From SM1-50 sp964467345 (GTDB lineage: Archaea; Thermoplasmatota; E2; DHVEG-1): a stretch of DNA of 64,000 nucleotides. Under the pieces are notes generated by a model. It ran no database searches, was not told where the DNA came from, and saw nothing but the letters and a program-made list of their open reading frames with translations. Position numbers and translations under genes: made by a program. Below are positions 16,742 to 25,130 of this stretch, one piece after another. The stretch lies in the NCBI GenBank assembly GCA_964467345.1, contig CAYXPY010000009.1, positions 8,824 through 72,823 of the forward strand, in the 5' to 3' direction. Every line of letters starts with the position of its first letter. The stretch's first letter is position 1.

Positions 16742-17137
16742 ATGGGGAAGGACCGATTACTCCCAATAACCGCGATGTGTGTACTCATCATTGCTTGTAC
16801 GTCATCTTTGTATGTTTATGCATCACAGACAACCACCGACACACTGCTTATTAATGGTCACGAATACAGCATCGATCACCTTTTTTCTATGACAACACCA
16901 CGGTCGTTCAATGACTCTGATGCAACAGGGATTGCGTTAGACAATCTCATGATGAAAACCGGAGTTACACACCCTGAACAACATACCTTTACCCTCCGGG
17001 GTGCTGACGGCTATGAGAAAACTGTGACCTGGGAAAACATGAACAACGGATTATTGACAAAAAACCGTGAATCAATCTTTTCAGATTTACCAAAAGCATT
17101 CCGTGTGAAAGACATCATCACAATAGAGGTGAAGTAA
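16742..17137 (+). CDS. Exported protein with sulfite-oxidase-like small domain
   Basis: The 131-residue product has a signal peptide or anchor (residues 1-28) and a domain: INGHEYSIDHLFS, PRSFNDSDATGIALDNLMMKTGV, FTLRGADGYEKTVTWENM, FRVKDIITIEVK. This strand order and the TGIALDNLM target loop resemble the small domain also present at 15222. It is probably a non-enzymatic member of the molybdopterin-oxidase-like fold. The next gene begins two bases after the stop, so it is likely translated with the membrane protein and ferredoxin that precede the aldehyde oxidoreductase. TATA-like TTAAATATC lies about 35 bases upstream. Confidence 0.65.
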   Translation: MGKDRLLPITAMCVLIIACTSSLYVYASQTTTDTLLINGHEYSIDHLFSMTTPRSFNDSDATGIALDNLMMKTGVTHPEQHTFTLRGADGYEKTVTWENMNNGLLTKNRESIFSDLPKAFRVKDIITIEVK

Positions 17138-17139
17138 CA

Positions 17140-17790
17140 ATGATAGATAGGAAATTTATCGCAGGAATCATCGTCTTTGGGTCCCTATGGGGGTTTGCTG
17201 AATGCATCATCGGATCGTTGCTCCGTGATGTCAACCTGCCTGCTGGCGCGATCATGACCGGGGTCTTTGCGATTGGTCTGATGACACTGAGTAGAACCAC
17301 GTTCCGACAACCAGGGATGCAGACCGGTATCGGATTGGTCGCGGGAGCGTTACGCTTCTTTAATCCCTTTGGCGGTTGCTTCATCTGCTCTGCGATTGCT
17401 ATTATGGCAGAAGGCCTTCTCTTTGACCTTATCTGGACAGGGTTTTCCCTTGATAAGAAAGAAACCCAGTCCCTTATCAGCCAGACAAGTTTTGGCATCA
17501 CCTCTGCGTATCTTGTCTATGTTGGCGGGTATATCATCACCCAGATATTGACCCCGGTGTTTTCCTCCGCGGGTTTTTATGTTGAAAACCTCATCGTTTT
17601 CATCCCTCAGATCCTAGCAAGTGGACTACTGGCTGCGCTGCTTGGAGTGGCCACCGTACCAGCGATATTCTCCCTAAAAAAACTTAATATCGTGGTACAA
17701 GAACGGCTGTATTACCCCATGACTATCGGCATCTCTGCCTTCTGTTGGGTCTTTGTGATTGTGAATACGATTCTTATCTTATGGTTATAG
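17140..17790 (+). CDS. Six-helix integral membrane protein (possible ECF S-component-like)
   Basis: A 216-residue protein with about six membrane helices and a glycine/alanine-rich start (FIAGIIVFGSLWGFAECIIGSLLRDVNLPAGAIMTG). Its size and helix count resemble substrate-binding S components of ECF transporters, but no diagnostic motif is present. It is packed between an exported domain protein (2 bases upstream) and a ferredoxin (10 bases downstream). A role linked to the tungsto- or molybdo-enzyme module, such as cofactor, metal or vitamin uptake, is plausible but is inferred only from position. Confidence 0.6.
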   Translation: MIDRKFIAGIIVFGSLWGFAECIIGSLLRDVNLPAGAIMTGVFAIGLMTLSRTTFRQPGMQTGIGLVAGALRFFNPFGGCFICSAIAIMAEGLLFDLIWTGFSLDKKETQSLISQTSFGITSAYLVYVGGYIITQILTPVFSSAGFYVENLIVFIPQILASGLLAALLGVATVPAIFSLKKLNIVVQERLYYPMTIGISAFCWVFVIVNTILILWL

Positions 17791-17800
17791 GAGAAAAATC

Positions 17801-18250
17801 ATGGATACACCAACGAGCGTGAAGATCCTTATGTTCCATCCCGAGAAATGCAAAGGATGCCTGGAATGTGAAAAAGCATGTTCACAAGTGCATTTCAAAA
17901 CAAAGGACGGTGGGGAGAAATCAGCAATACGCATCCTGAAGACAGACAAAGGATACAAAATGCATGTCTGTGACCAGCGTGGCTTGTGTCTTGATATGTG
18001 TCCGGTGGGTGCTTTGACACGACGGAAAAACGGGGTGGTATGGCTTGATAAAGAAACCTGCATCGGGTGTCAAGCCTGCGTCGGGTTTTGTCCTATCGGT
18101 GCGATGAGGAAGTCAGATGTTCGCATCGAACCATTCAAATGCATCTCCTGTGGGTCATGCGTCCGTGCATGCCCTGAAAAGGCTCTTGAGCTTGTCGAGG
18201 TACGAATTGCAGACATCAAACAAGTCGTCTATCATAAACAAGGGGTGTAA
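17801..18250 (+). CDS. Four-cluster 4Fe-4S ferredoxin-type electron carrier
   Basis: The 149-residue protein has sixteen cluster cysteines in four groups: CKGCLECEKAC (about 17-27), CDQRGLCLDMCPVG (about 57-69), CIGCQACVGFCPIG (about 87-100) and CISCGSCVRACPEK (about 117-130). This is the HycB/DMSO-reductase electron-transfer-subunit layout. It lies one base before the aldehyde oxidoreductase start and most likely passes electrons from that enzyme. GGAG stands about 8 bases before ATG 17801. Confidence 0.93.
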   Translation: MDTPTSVKILMFHPEKCKGCLECEKACSQVHFKTKDGGEKSAIRILKTDKGYKMHVCDQRGLCLDMCPVGALTRRKNGVVWLDKETCIGCQACVGFCPIGAMRKSDVRIEPFKCISCGSCVRACPEKALELVEVRIADIKQVVYHKQGV

Positions 18251-18251
18251 C

Positions 18252-20579
18252 ATGGTCGATGGACAGATAACAATCGAGGAGTACAAGACAGGGAACACGG
18301 AACATACCTGGGATGTGAAAAAGATCCGTTCGGCTCATAAGGTGCTGGCGACCTATTCATATAAGAAGGGCCAGGTGGACAAAGGCTACGCGAATCGGAC
18401 GCTGTATGTGAATGTCGGAACCGGAAAGATAGCTGAAAAACCTGTCACTGATGAGATGAAAAAGCGATTTACCGGTGGTCGTGGGTTTGGTTTGAAGCTG
18501 ATGTGGGATTCCTGTAAAGCCTCGACACGATGGGATAGCCCAGAGAACGAACTGCTCATCACCACAGGTCCGCTCTGTGGGACCACTCAGTATGCAGGTT
18601 CTGGAAAATCCCTCTGTCTGAGTGTCTCTCCTTCGACAAATATTATCTGTGATTGTAATGTTGGTGGATTCTTCGGCCCTTATCTGAAATTCGCGGGTTT
18701 TGACGCCTTAGAAATCCAAGGGAAAGCAAAACAAGACGTGATAATCGTCATCGATGGTGAAACAGGAACCGTGTCCATCGAAACCGCTCCCTTGGAAAAA
18801 ACCGACACCCATCTGCTCGCTGAACAGCTCACCTGGATGTTCGCAACCGATGATACAGATAAATCCCGTCAGAAAGTCTCGGTTGTTTCCTCAGGACATG
18901 CCGCGGAACATAGTTACTGGGGGTGTCTGAATTTCTCGTTTTATGACATCAGACGTAAGGTACCTCGGATCAAACAAGCAGGACGTGGCGGCCTAGGCAC
19001 TGTGTTACGAGATAAAAAGATCAAAGCAGTCGTTGTGAAGGTAGAACGGTTCGATGGTGTTTCGAATCACCCTGCAGACCCGGTGGCTCTTGCGCGGGTT
19101 GGGACGAAACTGCACAAAGAGATCCGAGACCTTGACCGGTACCAATGCAACATGCGGGCGGTCGGCACAGGCCATCTGGTGGAAATCATGGATGCGTATG
19201 ATCTGCTTCCAACAGAGAACTATCGGTTCGGCAGTTTCCCGAAAGCATCAAAAATCTATTCACCAAAGTTCTATGACCTGTTTACAAAAATCATCCCGGA
19301 TGGCTGCTGGCATGGGTGTACCATGGCCTGTGCGAAAACCGTTGATGGATACACCGTGATGACCGGACCGTATAAAGGAGAAAAAGTCACAGTCGATGGC
19401 CCCGAGTATGAGACCATTGGCGCCTGTGCGAACATGAGCATCTGGGACCCCTTATGGATCTTAGAGTTCAATTTCTACTGCGACACCTATGGGATTGACA
19501 CCATCTCCGCGGGGACCGCAACTGCGTTTTATATGGAAATGTACGAATATGGCATCCTAACCAAGGATCGTTGTGATGGACTGGAGCTTTGTTTCGGGAA
19601 CGCAGACGCCGCCCTTGAGCTGCTCCATCGAATAGCACAAGGCGATAAAGGAGAATTCATTAAAGTCGCCGCCCAAGGCGCCCGTCGGATGAAAGACTGG
19701 ATCCACAAAAACGGTTGGGGCGATCGGCATCTTGTCGAGGAGACCGGTATGGAGAGCAAAGGACTGGAGTTTTCCGAATACGTCACCAAGGAGTCCCTTG
19801 CGATGCAAGGAGGATATGGTCTGACCCTGAAAGGGCCTCAACATGACGAGGCATGGCTCATCTTCATGGATATGGTCAATAACGCCATTCCAACATTTGC
19901 GATGAAAGCCGAGGCGCTGCATTATTTCCCGATGTGGCGGACCTGGTTTGGACTCAACGGTCTCTGTAAACTGCCTTGGAATGATATCGAACCTGCGGAC
20001 AACGCGCAGACCTCAGAGCCATCCAAGGTCCCAGAGCATGTCCAGAACTATGTGGAGTATCAGAACGCGATGACCGGGTGGAACGTCACCAAAGAAGACC
20101 TGATTTTACAAAGTGAACGATGCTATAATTGGCAGCGGGCGATGAACGTGTGGATGGGACGCGGTCAGAGAAAGGATGATTGGATCCCGTTCCGCTCTAT
20201 GGGGCCGGTCACGGAAATGGAGTATCTCTCACGCAAGGAACGCTATGATAAGCATCTGGTGGAGAAACTAGGGCTTTCTCCGAAGGATGTTGAAAAAATG
20301 CCAGTTTCTGAGAAACTTTCAGTCCTGTATACCTTTCGTAGGGATCAGTATGAAAAACTCACCGATGCCGTGTATTACCGAAGAGGATGGACGCCAAATG
20401 GTGTTCCAACCCCTCAAAAAATGAAACAGCTTGGTTTTACCGATAAAACCATGCTTAAGATGCTTGAGGAGAAAATTGCCGCTGATGAAAAAAACAATTT
20501 AAACAAATGGGGAGGGTCCTACAAAAAAGGAGAACATCCCCCGACAACCGAGAAACACTATTGGGAGAAATGGAAATAA
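18252..20579 (+). CDS. Aldehyde:ferredoxin oxidoreductase-family tungsten enzyme
   Basis: The product has 775 residues from ATG 18252; an upstream in-frame ATG lies inside the ferredoxin gene. The family N-terminal block is KRFTGGRGFGLKLMWDS. The 4Fe-4S ligands are C352, C356 and C360 in GCWHGCTMAC plus C572 in NGLCKLPW. The C-terminal RRGWTPNGVPTPQKMKQLGF is also standard. These enzymes oxidise aldehydes to carboxylic acids using a bis-pterin tungsten (or molybdenum) cofactor. It is longer than the about 605-residue archetype: there is an extra N-terminal leader of about 40 residues, an internal insertion and a basic C-terminal tail. The substrate is not known. A transporter begins directly at the stop codon. 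Confidence 0.93.
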   Translation: MVDGQITIEEYKTGNTEHTWDVKKIRSAHKVLATYSYKKGQVDKGYANRTLYVNVGTGKIAEKPVTDEMKKRFTGGRGFGLKLMWDSCKASTRWDSPENELLITTGPLCGTTQYAGSGKSLCLSVSPSTNIICDCNVGGFFGPYLKFAGFDALEIQGKAKQDVIIVIDGETGTVSIETAPLEKTDTHLLAEQLTWMFATDDTDKSRQKVSVVSSGHAAEHSYWGCLNFSFYDIRRKVPRIKQAGRGGLGTVLRDKKIKAVVVKVERFDGVSNHPADPVALARVGTKLHKEIRDLDRYQCNMRAVGTGHLVEIMDAYDLLPTENYRFGSFPKASKIYSPKFYDLFTKIIPDGCWHGCTMACAKTVDGYTVMTGPYKGEKVTVDGPEYETIGACANMSIWDPLWILEFNFYCDTYGIDTISAGTATAFYMEMYEYGILTKDRCDGLELCFGNADAALELLHRIAQGDKGEFIKVAAQGARRMKDWIHKNGWGDRHLVEETGMESKGLEFSEYVTKESLAMQGGYGLTLKGPQHDEAWLIFMDMVNNAIPTFAMKAEALHYFPMWRTWFGLNGLCKLPWNDIEPADNAQTSEPSKVPEHVQNYVEYQNAMTGWNVTKEDLILQSERCYNWQRAMNVWMGRGQRKDDWIPFRSMGPVTEMEYLSRKERYDKHLVEKLGLSPKDVEKMPVSEKLSVLYTFRRDQYEKLTDAVYYRRGWTPNGVPTPQKMKQLGFTDKTMLKMLEEKIAADEKNNLNKWGGSYKKGEHPPTTEKHYWEKWK

Positions 20580-21227
20580 ATGCCACAAAAAAAAACTGAG
20601 AGTATCACTGAGCAAAAACCTGTTTTAAACTCTGAGATAACCGTGAAAGCCTTACCGGTAGCCGAACCTGCCGCGCTTGGACTGATTGGTCTTGCTGTTG
20701 CTGCGTTAATCTTAGCTTCTGCCGACCTGCAGCTTGTCTCCAGCGTGCCGTCCAAATCACTGATGATTCCCTGGATTTTATTCTTTGGTGCGACAGCGCA
20801 GCTGATAGCTGGGGCAATGGAGTTCAAACGGAACAACATCTTCGGGGCGACCGTCTTTTCTGTGTATGCACTGACGATGTATTCGATTACGCTGACATTG
20901 TTCATCAATAATTCCTCAGCAGTGACTGCAGGCAACATCGGTCATTACGCCTATGGCCTCATCGGCATTCTTATCTTCAGTCTTATCGCAACCATCGCTT
21001 CGCTAATGACCAATAAGGTGTTCTTTGCCATCCTCATCGTCGTCGATCTCGCTGTTGTCCTTCTCATCCCCCATTATCTGTTTGAGATGTCTGCAGCCCC
21101 TGCGGGTGTGTTTCTGCTGCTCACCTCGGTGTTTTCATTTTATGGTGCTGCCGCAATTCTCCTTAATATGATGGCAGGAAGGATACTGTTACCTCTCGGG
21201 AAGGCCATCTGGACTGTAAAAAAATAA
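20580..21227 (+). CDS. Acetate-transporter-family membrane protein (GPR1/FUN34/YaaH)
   Basis: A 215-residue, six-helix protein with the family signature EPAALGLIGLAVAALILA (variant of NPAPLGL) and a cytosolic N-terminus. Members move acetate or related short carboxylates. The ATG follows the aldehyde oxidoreductase TAA with no gap, so co-expression is expected. The pairing suggests that the carboxylic acid made by the oxidoreductase is moved across the membrane. A T-rich stretch (21249-21270) may terminate the unit. Confidence 0.9.
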   Translation: MPQKKTESITEQKPVLNSEITVKALPVAEPAALGLIGLAVAALILASADLQLVSSVPSKSLMIPWILFFGATAQLIAGAMEFKRNNIFGATVFSVYALTMYSITLTLFINNSSAVTAGNIGHYAYGLIGILIFSLIATIASLMTNKVFFAILIVVDLAVVLLIPHYLFEMSAAPAGVFLLLTSVFSFYGAAAILLNMMAGRILLPLGKAIWTVKK

Positions 21228-21330
21228 TAATACGAAAATAGTCAATCGCTTCTTTTTTTCTTTCCTTTTTCCAGTGAAACGACTATTAAATATATAAAAA
21301 AACTTATATACATGTGTTCTCAATATATAT

Positions 21331-21410
21331 TACTAGAGAATGGGGGCAATAGTCTTTTAATAACACATCTCCTCACCACCTCACTAACGACCCCATTCTC
21401 TCACATTTGA
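21331..21410 (+). ncRNA. Candidate small hairpin RNA with pyrimidine-rich loop
   Basis: A perfect 11-base inverted repeat, AGAGAATGGGG (21335-21345) and CCCCATTCTCT (21391-21401), encloses 45 bases rich in C and U (CATCTCCTCACCACCTCACT). A TATA box CTTATATAC at 21303-21311 would start transcription at the foot of the stem. Alternatively, a 32-codon frame (ATG 21312 to TGA 21410) crosses the same bases. It has no ribosome-binding site and would need a leaderless transcript. The RNA reading is preferred because the stem is perfect and the layout matches the pair at 57.4-57.9 kb. Confidence 0.45.
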
Positions 21411-21480
21411 TTTCAAAAACCTGTCTCAAGAAGAGATATATTGTAGACTTTTTTATAGTTTTTTAAAAATTCAAAAAAAA

Positions 21481-22563
21481 TTATTGATTACGAAGCAATG
21501 CCCGCTCAGATTCAAGTGTCTGGACACGCTGACAGAGATACAGATGAATCGTCGTATGAGTCATACAGATGTCATTGACGACCGCAGGGTCTGTTGGTCT
21601 TCGGTCTGATCCGACCTCAACAGTATAAGCCAAAGCACCGGTCGCACGATACAACCAGTTCTCCGAGCTCCCCAGGGTCCCTCCGTAGCGAGGAATGAGA
21701 CGGTCTTTCTTGACGTATAAAAGATAGTTGTTAATCGCAGTGATGTTTTCACCAACCGAACGGAACATCGCTTCATCAGGAGTGGGTTTCGTCGTATGCA
21801 TCCAAGGATAAATGACAAATTCACCATATGAGTGATAGGATAATGAAACTGAAAACCTATGTGTTTCAGCAAAATTTTTTACTGCTTTGGTCTCATTCTC
21901 TGAGAACGGATACGGACCGCGATAATTATAACTTGAGTCCGCAAGAATAATCGGCAAGTAGTACCGAATTGGGAAGATGTAGGAGAGGAACCAAGGATCA
22001 TCATAGTTCCTGTTCAGATTCACACCATAAGAGGTGATTGTCGAACTATGTCCAAACGGCCCATGGTTCGGAGCGCAGTTCTTCCGTGTATCTGCCATGA
22101 CGCCGTCAGGGTTAACCATGGGGATAAGATAGATTTGAGTGGAATTCATCGCATCCCGAACCTCAGGAGTGCTCTCGTTCTGGTACTGCTCAAGCATATA
22201 CTGGATAAAGAACAAACAGATTTCAATACCAGGTCGTTCGTTTCCGTGATGAGCTGCCATGAATAGTACACCAGGTTCATCTTCCTCTTCTTCGACATTG
22301 TCAGATAATTTCACCATCCAGATTTCTCTGCCTTCATAGGACCTTCCAAGAGAACACACAGACATAAGATCAGAATGATTCATTTGCAGGGAATGGAGCA
22401 CATCAGTGAGTTCCTGATAGGAATGATAATGATACTGCTCAGTGGACACTGATTCTTTCGACAGGGTCGTTCCCGCACCTGCATAGGAAATCAAGAGCAG
22501 GAGCACAATACAAATACCAACAGAGAGCAATGATTTACCCTGAAACAAGGAAATTAGCTTCAT
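21481..22563 (-). CDS. Secreted M14-family zinc carboxypeptidase
   Basis: About 360 residues with a signal peptide (FQGKSLLSVGICIVLLLLISYAGAG). Zinc ligands are in AAHHGNERPG (HxxE) and LSYHSYGE (third His). Substrate-binding and catalytic blocks are NPDGV, GVNLNRNYDD and the catalytic Glu in AYTVEVGSD near residue 330. It should trim C-terminal residues from peptides outside the cell. ATG 22563 follows GGGGAT by 7 bases; ATG 22578 would be an alternative. TATA box GTATATAAAA (plus-strand reading 22597-22606) lies upstream. Confidence 0.93.
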   Translation of the reverse strand: MKLISLFQGKSLLSVGICIVLLLLISYAGAGTTLSKESVSTEQYHYHSYQELTDVLHSLQMNHSDLMSVCSLGRSYEGREIWMVKLSDNVEEEEDEPGVLFMAAHHGNERPGIEICLFFIQYMLEQYQNESTPEVRDAMNSTQIYLIPMVNPDGVMADTRKNCAPNHGPFGHSSTITSYGVNLNRNYDDPWFLSYIFPIRYYLPIILADSSYNYRGPYPFSENETKAVKNFAETHRFSVSLSYHSYGEFVIYPWMHTTKPTPDEAMFRSVGENITAINNYLLYVKKDRLIPRYGGTLGSSENWLYRATGALAYTVEVGSDRRPTDPAVVNDICMTHTTIHLYLCQRVQTLESERALLRNQ

Positions 22564-22625
22564 ATCAAATATCCCCATAGATACTATTCAGTCGCAGTAT
22601 ATAAAATTTATTTAAAAAGAGTCCT

Positions 22626-22712
22626 TTAGATCTGTAAATAGATTTTCGCAAGTACAACCACTGTTGAAACAACAATCAGCAAGGCAAGGAATTGTTTTGT
22701 TCCGGTGTTCAT
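22626..22712 (-). CDS. Micro membrane protein, 28 aa
   Basis: This 28-codon gene begins MNTGTKQF and continues as a single hydrophobic helix (LALLIVVSTVVVLAKIYL), ending QI. Support comes from context: GAGGTC 6 bases before the ATG and a strong TATA box CAGTATATAAAG (22747-22758, minus strand) about 40 bases upstream. Its own promoter separates it from the M14 gene downstream. Single-helix proteins of this size usually modulate a larger membrane complex; no partner is evident. Confidence 0.6.
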   Translation of the reverse strand: MNTGTKQFLALLIVVSTVVVLAKIYLQI

Positions 22713-22813
22713 GTCAACGACCTCATAACCGATTATGTCCTTCATTCTTTATATACTGTCAGAAGATGTTTGGGAAAAACCAAATACCAATCCATATGAT
22801 GAAAACGACGAGT

Positions 22814-22829
22814 TCAATTTTATATAATA
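22814..22829 (+). promoter_or_regulatory. TATA box of the hps-rraA unit
   Basis: AATTTTATATAATACG centred about 27 bases before ATG 22849, with no ribosome-binding site between them. It predicts a leaderless mRNA and argues against an earlier in-frame start at 22831. Confidence 0.5.
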
Positions 22830-22848
22830 CGTGTTTATTCTCCTTTTG

Positions 22849-24141
22849 ATGAAACCGGTTTTGCAGGTGGCATTAGACCTTCTGAATGCAGAGAGAGCAC
22901 TTGCTATTGCTCAGGAGGCAGTGAACGGTGGAGCAGATTGGCTAGAAGCAGGAACACCTCTGATAAAAAGTGAAGGGATGGATATTGTACGAGGACTGCG
23001 AGAGCGATTCCCGGGAAAAATCATTGTCGCAGACATGAAGACAATGGACACAGGAGCGTTAGAGACGGAGATGGCTGCCAAGGCTGGTGCTGATGTCATC
23101 TGCCTTCTCGGGGCATCTGATGATACAACCATAGCTGATGCAGTCAAATCAGCACGAAAATATGGTGCAAGAATCATGGTTGACCTCATCAGCGTCACAG
23201 ACATAGCTAAAAGAGTATCTCTGCTCGAGAAACTCGGGATAGACTATCTCTGCATCCATGTAGGCATCGATGAACAGATGCAAGGCAAAAAACCTCAAAA
23301 GACCCTATCATCGTTGGTAAAAACCACATATCTTCCCATCGCAGTCGCCGGAGGTCTGAACAGTGAGACGGTCGCTGATATGATTAAAATCGGTGCAAGC
23401 ATCATTATCGTTGGCGGTGCGATCACAAAAGCAACAAACGTTTGTCAAGCCACAAAAACCATAAAAAAGGCGATGAGACTGAAACAAGAAATAAAGACGG
23501 ATTTGTTCAAAAAATATGGCGCCTCCGAATTGACCCATGCTTTTCTGAAGGTCTCAACTCCTAACATCTCCGATGCGATGCACAGACAAGGAGCATTACA
23601 AGGAATCAGACCGATCACCACCGGGTTTCATATGGCGGGGCGGGCACTGACCATACGAACCATGGATGGCGACTGGGCAAAACCCATCGAAGCAATCGAT
23701 AAAGCGGAAAAAGGGTCCGTACTTGTTGTCGATGTAAACCAGGGGAAGACCGCGGTCTGGGGGGAACTGGCGACGTGGAGTGCCAAGCTTAAGGGCCTTG
23801 CTGGTGTCGTCATCGATGGAGCGGTCCGGGATTACGATGATCTGTTAAAGATACAGTTCCCTGTTTTCTCCCGATACATCGTCCCAAACGCAGGGGAACC
23901 AAAAGGATTTGGGGAGATCGGAGCAGAAATCACCTTTGGCAATCAGACAATACGCACCGGGGATTGGATCATCGGTGACGATTCCGGGGTTGTCGTCGTT
24001 CCACAAGAAATCGCACAAGAGATAGCCAATCGAGCACTTGATGTCAAAGAACAGGAAAACCGCATCCGCGAAGAGATAAAAAACGGTGGTTCTCTTGGCA
24101 GTGTCTTAAAGGTCAAGAAGTGGGAGAAAAAAGTCGGATGA
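22849..24141 (+). CDS. Bifunctional 3-hexulose-6-phosphate synthase / RraA-like protein
   Basis: A 430-residue fusion. Residues 1 to about 210 are a (beta/alpha)8 hexulose-6-phosphate synthase of the orotidine decarboxylase superfamily (LQVALDLLNAERAL, EAGTPLIKSEGM, VADMKTMDTGALE, AVAGGLNSETV). Residues about 220-420 are RraA-like (NISDAMHRQGALQG, GVVIDGAVRDYDDL). In archaea lacking the oxidative pentose phosphate route, HPS run in reverse releases ribulose 5-phosphate from hexulose 6-phosphate, with formaldehyde as by-product. The RraA-like half may be an aldolase or binding domain. The same fusion is known in other archaea. Its stop overlaps the next gene (ATGA). Confidence 0.93.
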   Translation: MKPVLQVALDLLNAERALAIAQEAVNGGADWLEAGTPLIKSEGMDIVRGLRERFPGKIIVADMKTMDTGALETEMAAKAGADVICLLGASDDTTIADAVKSARKYGARIMVDLISVTDIAKRVSLLEKLGIDYLCIHVGIDEQMQGKKPQKTLSSLVKTTYLPIAVAGGLNSETVADMIKIGASIIIVGGAITKATNVCQATKTIKKAMRLKQEIKTDLFKKYGASELTHAFLKVSTPNISDAMHRQGALQGIRPITTGFHMAGRALTIRTMDGDWAKPIEAIDKAEKGSVLVVDVNQGKTAVWGELATWSAKLKGLAGVVIDGAVRDYDDLLKIQFPVFSRYIVPNAGEPKGFGEIGAEITFGNQTIRTGDWIIGDDSGVVVVPQEIAQEIANRALDVKEQENRIREEIKNGGSLGSVLKVKKWEKKVG

Positions 24142-25124
24142 CCAACGTAGTTTTTTTTACAGACCTACAGCACCTTCCAGAAGCACTGACTCATTTTACA
24201 CTTCATGATTTTTCAGGAAAAAAAGTCCTACTAAAGCTTCATATGGGGGAGAAAAAGAACCCCTATTTTATCAAGCCGGCCTTAGTAAAAAATGTTGTTG
24301 ATCAGTTAAAAAAAGTAAATGCTACTCCTTTTCTCTATGATACTACAGTTGCGTATCGTGGATCCCGCTATACAACATCTGATTATCTAAACCTAGCAAA
24401 ACTGCATGGTTTTACCATAACAAACGTTGGATGTGACGTCATCATCGATGACACTGGCGTTCCAACCAAAGTGGAGGGGAGAATCTTTGAAGTTGCTGAT
24501 CATTTGAAGGATTCAACGCATATTTTTGCACTCACCCATGTGAAAGGACATATGCAGTCAGGGATGGGCGGGGCGATTAAAAATTTCGGAATGGGTGGGG
24601 TAACGAAAAAGACAAAAAAACAAATCCATAAAGGCAGCGCTCCGGTGTATCAGAAGGACAAATGCAACTACTGTGGGGTATGTGCAGAGATTTGCCCGTT
24701 TCATGCCATTGAAGTAAACGGGGAGTCATGGGAATATTCTTACCAGAAATGCTTTGGGTGCGGTGCCTGTGTTGACTCTTGTCCGTCTAAAGCTTTATCG
24801 TTTCAAGATGCGGACTTACAGTTTCTCTTAGCATGCTCAGCAAAAGCCTGCGTGCAAGGAAAAACCGTTCTGTATCTCAATGAGCTCAAACGGATAGCCA
24901 AAGGCTGCGACTGCGACCCAAACGCAGGACCAATCATTTGTCCAGATATCGGCTATCTCCTCAGCGATGACCCCGTCGCAATCGATAAGGCATCACTTGA
25001 TCTTATCCATAAGGTAAAACAAGATGTATTTTTCAAGGTCAATAAAGTCAATCCCTTCAAACAAATCACCTTTGGAGAGCAGATCGGTTTAGGTTCCTCA
25101 CAATATGAGTTAATAAAAATCTAA
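24138..25124 (+). CDS. DUF362 protein with two 4Fe-4S clusters
   Basis: The 328-residue protein has an N-terminal DUF362 domain (GKKVLLKLHMGEKKNPYF, FALTHVKGHMQSGMGGAIKNFGMG) interrupted near residues 180-235 by two ferredoxin cluster motifs, CNYCGVCAEICPFHA and CFGCGACVDSCPSKA. A further cysteine-rich segment (CDCDPNAGPIICPDIG) follows. DUF362 proteins are Fe-S proteins of unknown reaction, widespread in anaerobes. It starts at ATG 24138, overlapping the HPS-RraA stop by four bases, so the two proteins are translated together. A link to one-carbon or sugar phosphate metabolism is suggested by this coupling only. Confidence 0.9.
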   Translation: MTNVVFFTDLQHLPEALTHFTLHDFSGKKVLLKLHMGEKKNPYFIKPALVKNVVDQLKKVNATPFLYDTTVAYRGSRYTTSDYLNLAKLHGFTITNVGCDVIIDDTGVPTKVEGRIFEVADHLKDSTHIFALTHVKGHMQSGMGGAIKNFGMGGVTKKTKKQIHKGSAPVYQKDKCNYCGVCAEICPFHAIEVNGESWEYSYQKCFGCGACVDSCPSKALSFQDADLQFLLACSAKACVQGKTVLYLNELKRIAKGCDCDPNAGPIICPDIGYLLSDDPVAIDKASLDLIHKVKQDVFFKVNKVNPFKQITFGEQIGLGSSQYELIKI

Positions 25125-25130
25125 TGAAGG

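Noticed and set aside
18117..18251. In-frame upstream extension of the aldehyde oxidoreductase
   Set aside because: The added residues are a frame-shifted reading of the ferredoxin C-terminus; the ATG at 18252 starts family-like sequence.
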